This document shows positions 32,235-33,725 of a stretch of DNA of 33,725 bases, one piece after another. Position 1 is the first letter of the stretch. Every line of letters starts with the position of its first letter. The position numbers were made by a program, and so were the translations under genes. Under the pieces are notes generated by a model. That model searched no databases. It was not told where the DNA came from and saw nothing but the letters and a program-made list of their open reading frames with translations. Where the stretch lies: NCBI GenBank assembly GCA_964442675.1, contig CAYUAE010000004.1:1-33725 (forward strand). Direction: 5' to 3'. Source of the DNA: Methylomarinum sp964442675. Lineage in GTDB: Bacteria > Pseudomonadota > Gammaproteobacteria > Methylococcales > Methylomonadaceae.

Positions 32235-33196
32235 TTAAGCCGCATTCTCCATTGTATTTTCTTCGACCAGGCGTTCCAACAGGGTATTGGTTTNNNNNNN
32301 NNNNNNNNNNNNNNNNNNNNNNNNNNNNNNNNNNNNNNNNNNNNNNNNNNNNNNNNNNNNNNNNNNNNNNNNNNNNNNNNNNNNNNNNNNNNNTCAATCG
32401 CTGCATTGAGCGCCAATAGATTGGTCTGGTCGGCTATTTTGGCGATTAACGAGGTGACATCGGTAATCGCTTTACTGCTTTGGCTTAATTCCAGCGAAGA
32501 ATCTTTCATGGTATCAATTTTCCCGATGATGCTGGTTAATTTATCGATCACCGAACCTAAAGAGGCTTTACTATCGGCCGCAATGCTGGAGGCCTGGCTG
32601 GAAATGGTTTCAACTTGTTGCATCTGATCGGTAATGGTTTTCAAGTCATGTTCCGTGCGATCCAGACTGGACAGTAAATTTTCTGTTTTCATCTGACCTA
32701 ATTCAGAAAACAGCTCATCGCGCATCGTACGACGGTAATTTTTTTCCATTTCTTCCAGAGAAATATCAATGTTTTTTAAGCCACTGGCAAACAAGCCATT
32801 CAAGCCTTGTGACTGAGTATGACGATAAAATTGTTTGTTGCGTGCCGCCTCAAAACAATTGTTTGCCTCGCGCATATAGGTTTCTATTTGATCCAGTGCT
32901 TCGTTCAGATTCCAGGCCAGGTCTTTTAATTCAGCATCCTCCGGTATGTTTGTAACCCGGTATTCCAGTCGGCCATGTACAATTTCGCTACACATTTTAG
33001 AGAGTGACTCTACCAAATCTGCTTCATTCTTTAATTGCCTGAAAAACATAAACTGTGCGAACAGAGCAAACAGCAGGCCAATCAAGGGGACAAACTCAAA
33101 GCCATGCTGATAAAAACTCCAGGCTGATAAAACAATAATGCTGCCAGTGAGCAATAGGGTGGTATTTTTTCCATTAAAGAGAAAGAATGTATTCAC
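32235..33196 (-). CDS. Methyl-accepting chemotaxis protein with membrane hairpin, interrupted by assembly gap
   Basis: The start is GTG at 33196 with AGGAAAAG about 7 bases before it. Two adjacent hydrophobic segments (about 13-30 and 34-52) form a membrane hairpin with almost no periplasmic part, as in Aer. A HAMP-like region follows, then the receptor signalling domain up to ADQTNLLALNAAI. A run of 100 N removes the tip. After the gap the correct frame ends TNTLLERLVEENTMENAA with TAA at 32235-32237; that ending is typical of MCPs. The frame shift across the gap reflects only the arbitrary N length, not a mutation. It overlaps the upstream PAS gene by 23 bases, suggesting one split aerotaxis receptor. 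Confidence 0.9.
32294..32393. other. Assembly gap (100 N)
   Basis: Exactly 100 undetermined bases, the conventional size for a scaffold gap of unknown length. It falls on the MCP hairpin tip, the part most alike among paralogues. Confidence 0.99.
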
Positions 33197-33692
33197 GGTA
33201 GTCTTTTCCTGTCGGTTGAATCACATTGTCAAGAACTTGTCGGCCTGCGGCAATGGCATTACGGCTTCCCGCCTGTTTTTCCGCCATCAACATATCGCGA
33301 TAGAGCGCGTCGATGATTTGCAGCTTTTGACGATCAGGCTTACGCCGTACAGAAAAATAGCCAATGATGTTATTTTGTTCACCATAACTGGGGGTTACCG
33401 TGGCAAACACCCAATAATAGGAGCCATCCTTGTGCATGTTTTTGACGTAACCAAAAAACTCGTGACCGGATTTAATCGTTTCCCAAAGTAATGCAAAAAC
33501 CGAGCGGGGCATATCGGGGTGACGTACAATATTATGTTGATGCCCCAGCAATTCAGCTTCGCTATAGCCTGAAAACTCAATAAAAATCTGGTTGCAATAG
33601 GTCAGCCGGCCGGACGGGTCGGTTTTGGAAACAATGAAGTCCTGTTCCCGCATAACACGTTCTTTATTTGTGGGCGTGATGTTGTTTTTCAT
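33174..33692 (-). CDS. Aer-like PAS domain protein (separate sensor subunit)
   Basis: The 172-residue protein is a single PAS domain with an Aer-type N-terminus. Residues about 15-125 contain DFIVSKTDPSGRLTYCNQIF, FSGYSEAELLG, HNIVRHPDMP, FFGYVKNMHKDGSYYW and FATVTPSYG. The RHPDMP segment matches the FAD-binding PAS of E. coli Aer, so FAD and a redox or oxygen response are likely. A helical tail of about 45 residues with no transmembrane segment follows. The next gene on the strand, overlapping by 23 bases, encodes the membrane hairpin and signalling part that Aer has in one chain. Confidence 0.9.
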   Translation of the reverse strand: MKNNITPTNKERVMREQDFIVSKTDPSGRLTYCNQIFIEFSGYSEAELLGHQHNIVRHPDMPRSVFALLWETIKSGHEFFGYVKNMHKDGSYYWVFATVTPSYGEQNNIIGYFSVRRKPDRQKLQIIDALYRDMLMAEKQAGSRNAIAAGRQVLDNVIQPTGKDYREYILSL

Positions 33693-33725
33693 TTAATGTT
33701 CTCGACACATTAAGAAATCAGCTGT

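Noticed and set aside
1..33725. CRISPR arrays, tRNA or rRNA genes, complete insertion sequences.
   Set aside because: No regularly spaced direct repeats, cloverleaf-like segments, rRNA-like stretches or transposase genes were noticed on either strand by eye.

Overview
The window looks like a contig from a draft genome of a gammaproteobacterium with moderate to low GC (an impression by eye, not computed). The gene order smpB / ratA-ratB / bamE / fur, the lolC/E-lolD pair, GcvR, and best-recognised protein relatives all point to Gammaproteobacteria. A copper-redox operon, an arsenosugar cluster and dispersed palindromic repeats would fit a Methylococcales-type methane oxidiser, but no diagnostic gene (pmo, mxa) is present, so that is only a guess. 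A run of exactly 100 N at 32294-32393 is a scaffold gap.

Layout. 1-1020: 3' part of a chemotaxis receptor. 1299-4563: a three-gene operon with a clear promoter and a strong terminator. It encodes three exported proteins, each with a C-terminal membrane anchor: an unknown protein whose mature form should start with His, a two-domain multicopper oxidase, and a Met/His-rich cupredoxin. 4620-11565: housekeeping genes (YqaA, EfpL, RbgA, a 54-residue rubredoxin, RarA, AccA, TilS, SmpB). The 390-bp rarA-accA gap holds two branched palindromic elements. 11663-16803: a neurotransmitter-type sodium symporter, RatA, RatB, BamE, Fur, and a lipoprotein exporter with a single LolC/E-type subunit plus LolD. 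16835-20755: two membrane-anchored redox proteins, an orphan glutamate-synthase-like FMN/Fe-S protein and a VTT-domain/flavin disulfide oxidoreductase fusion.

20902-24964: an antitoxin/ParE-type toxin pair followed by a tightly packed arsenosugar cluster (ArsM methyltransferase, two glycosyltransferase-like proteins, radical SAM ArsS). These would methylate arsenite, attach an adenosyl-derived group and process the product to arsenosugars. 25055-31642: an AI-2E-family permease, a convergent gcvR-bcp-phoH operon, a SPOR-domain membrane protein and a large protein of unknown function. 31677-32156: a DUF1902/HicA toxin-antitoxin pair. 32235-33692: a split Aer-like aerotaxis receptor (separate PAS protein plus membrane-hairpin MCP), interrupted by the assembly gap.

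The best candidates for something under-described are the three-gene copper module, the two branched repeats at 8361-8577, and the split aerotaxis receptor. Everything else is recognisable family biology in ordinary arrangement.
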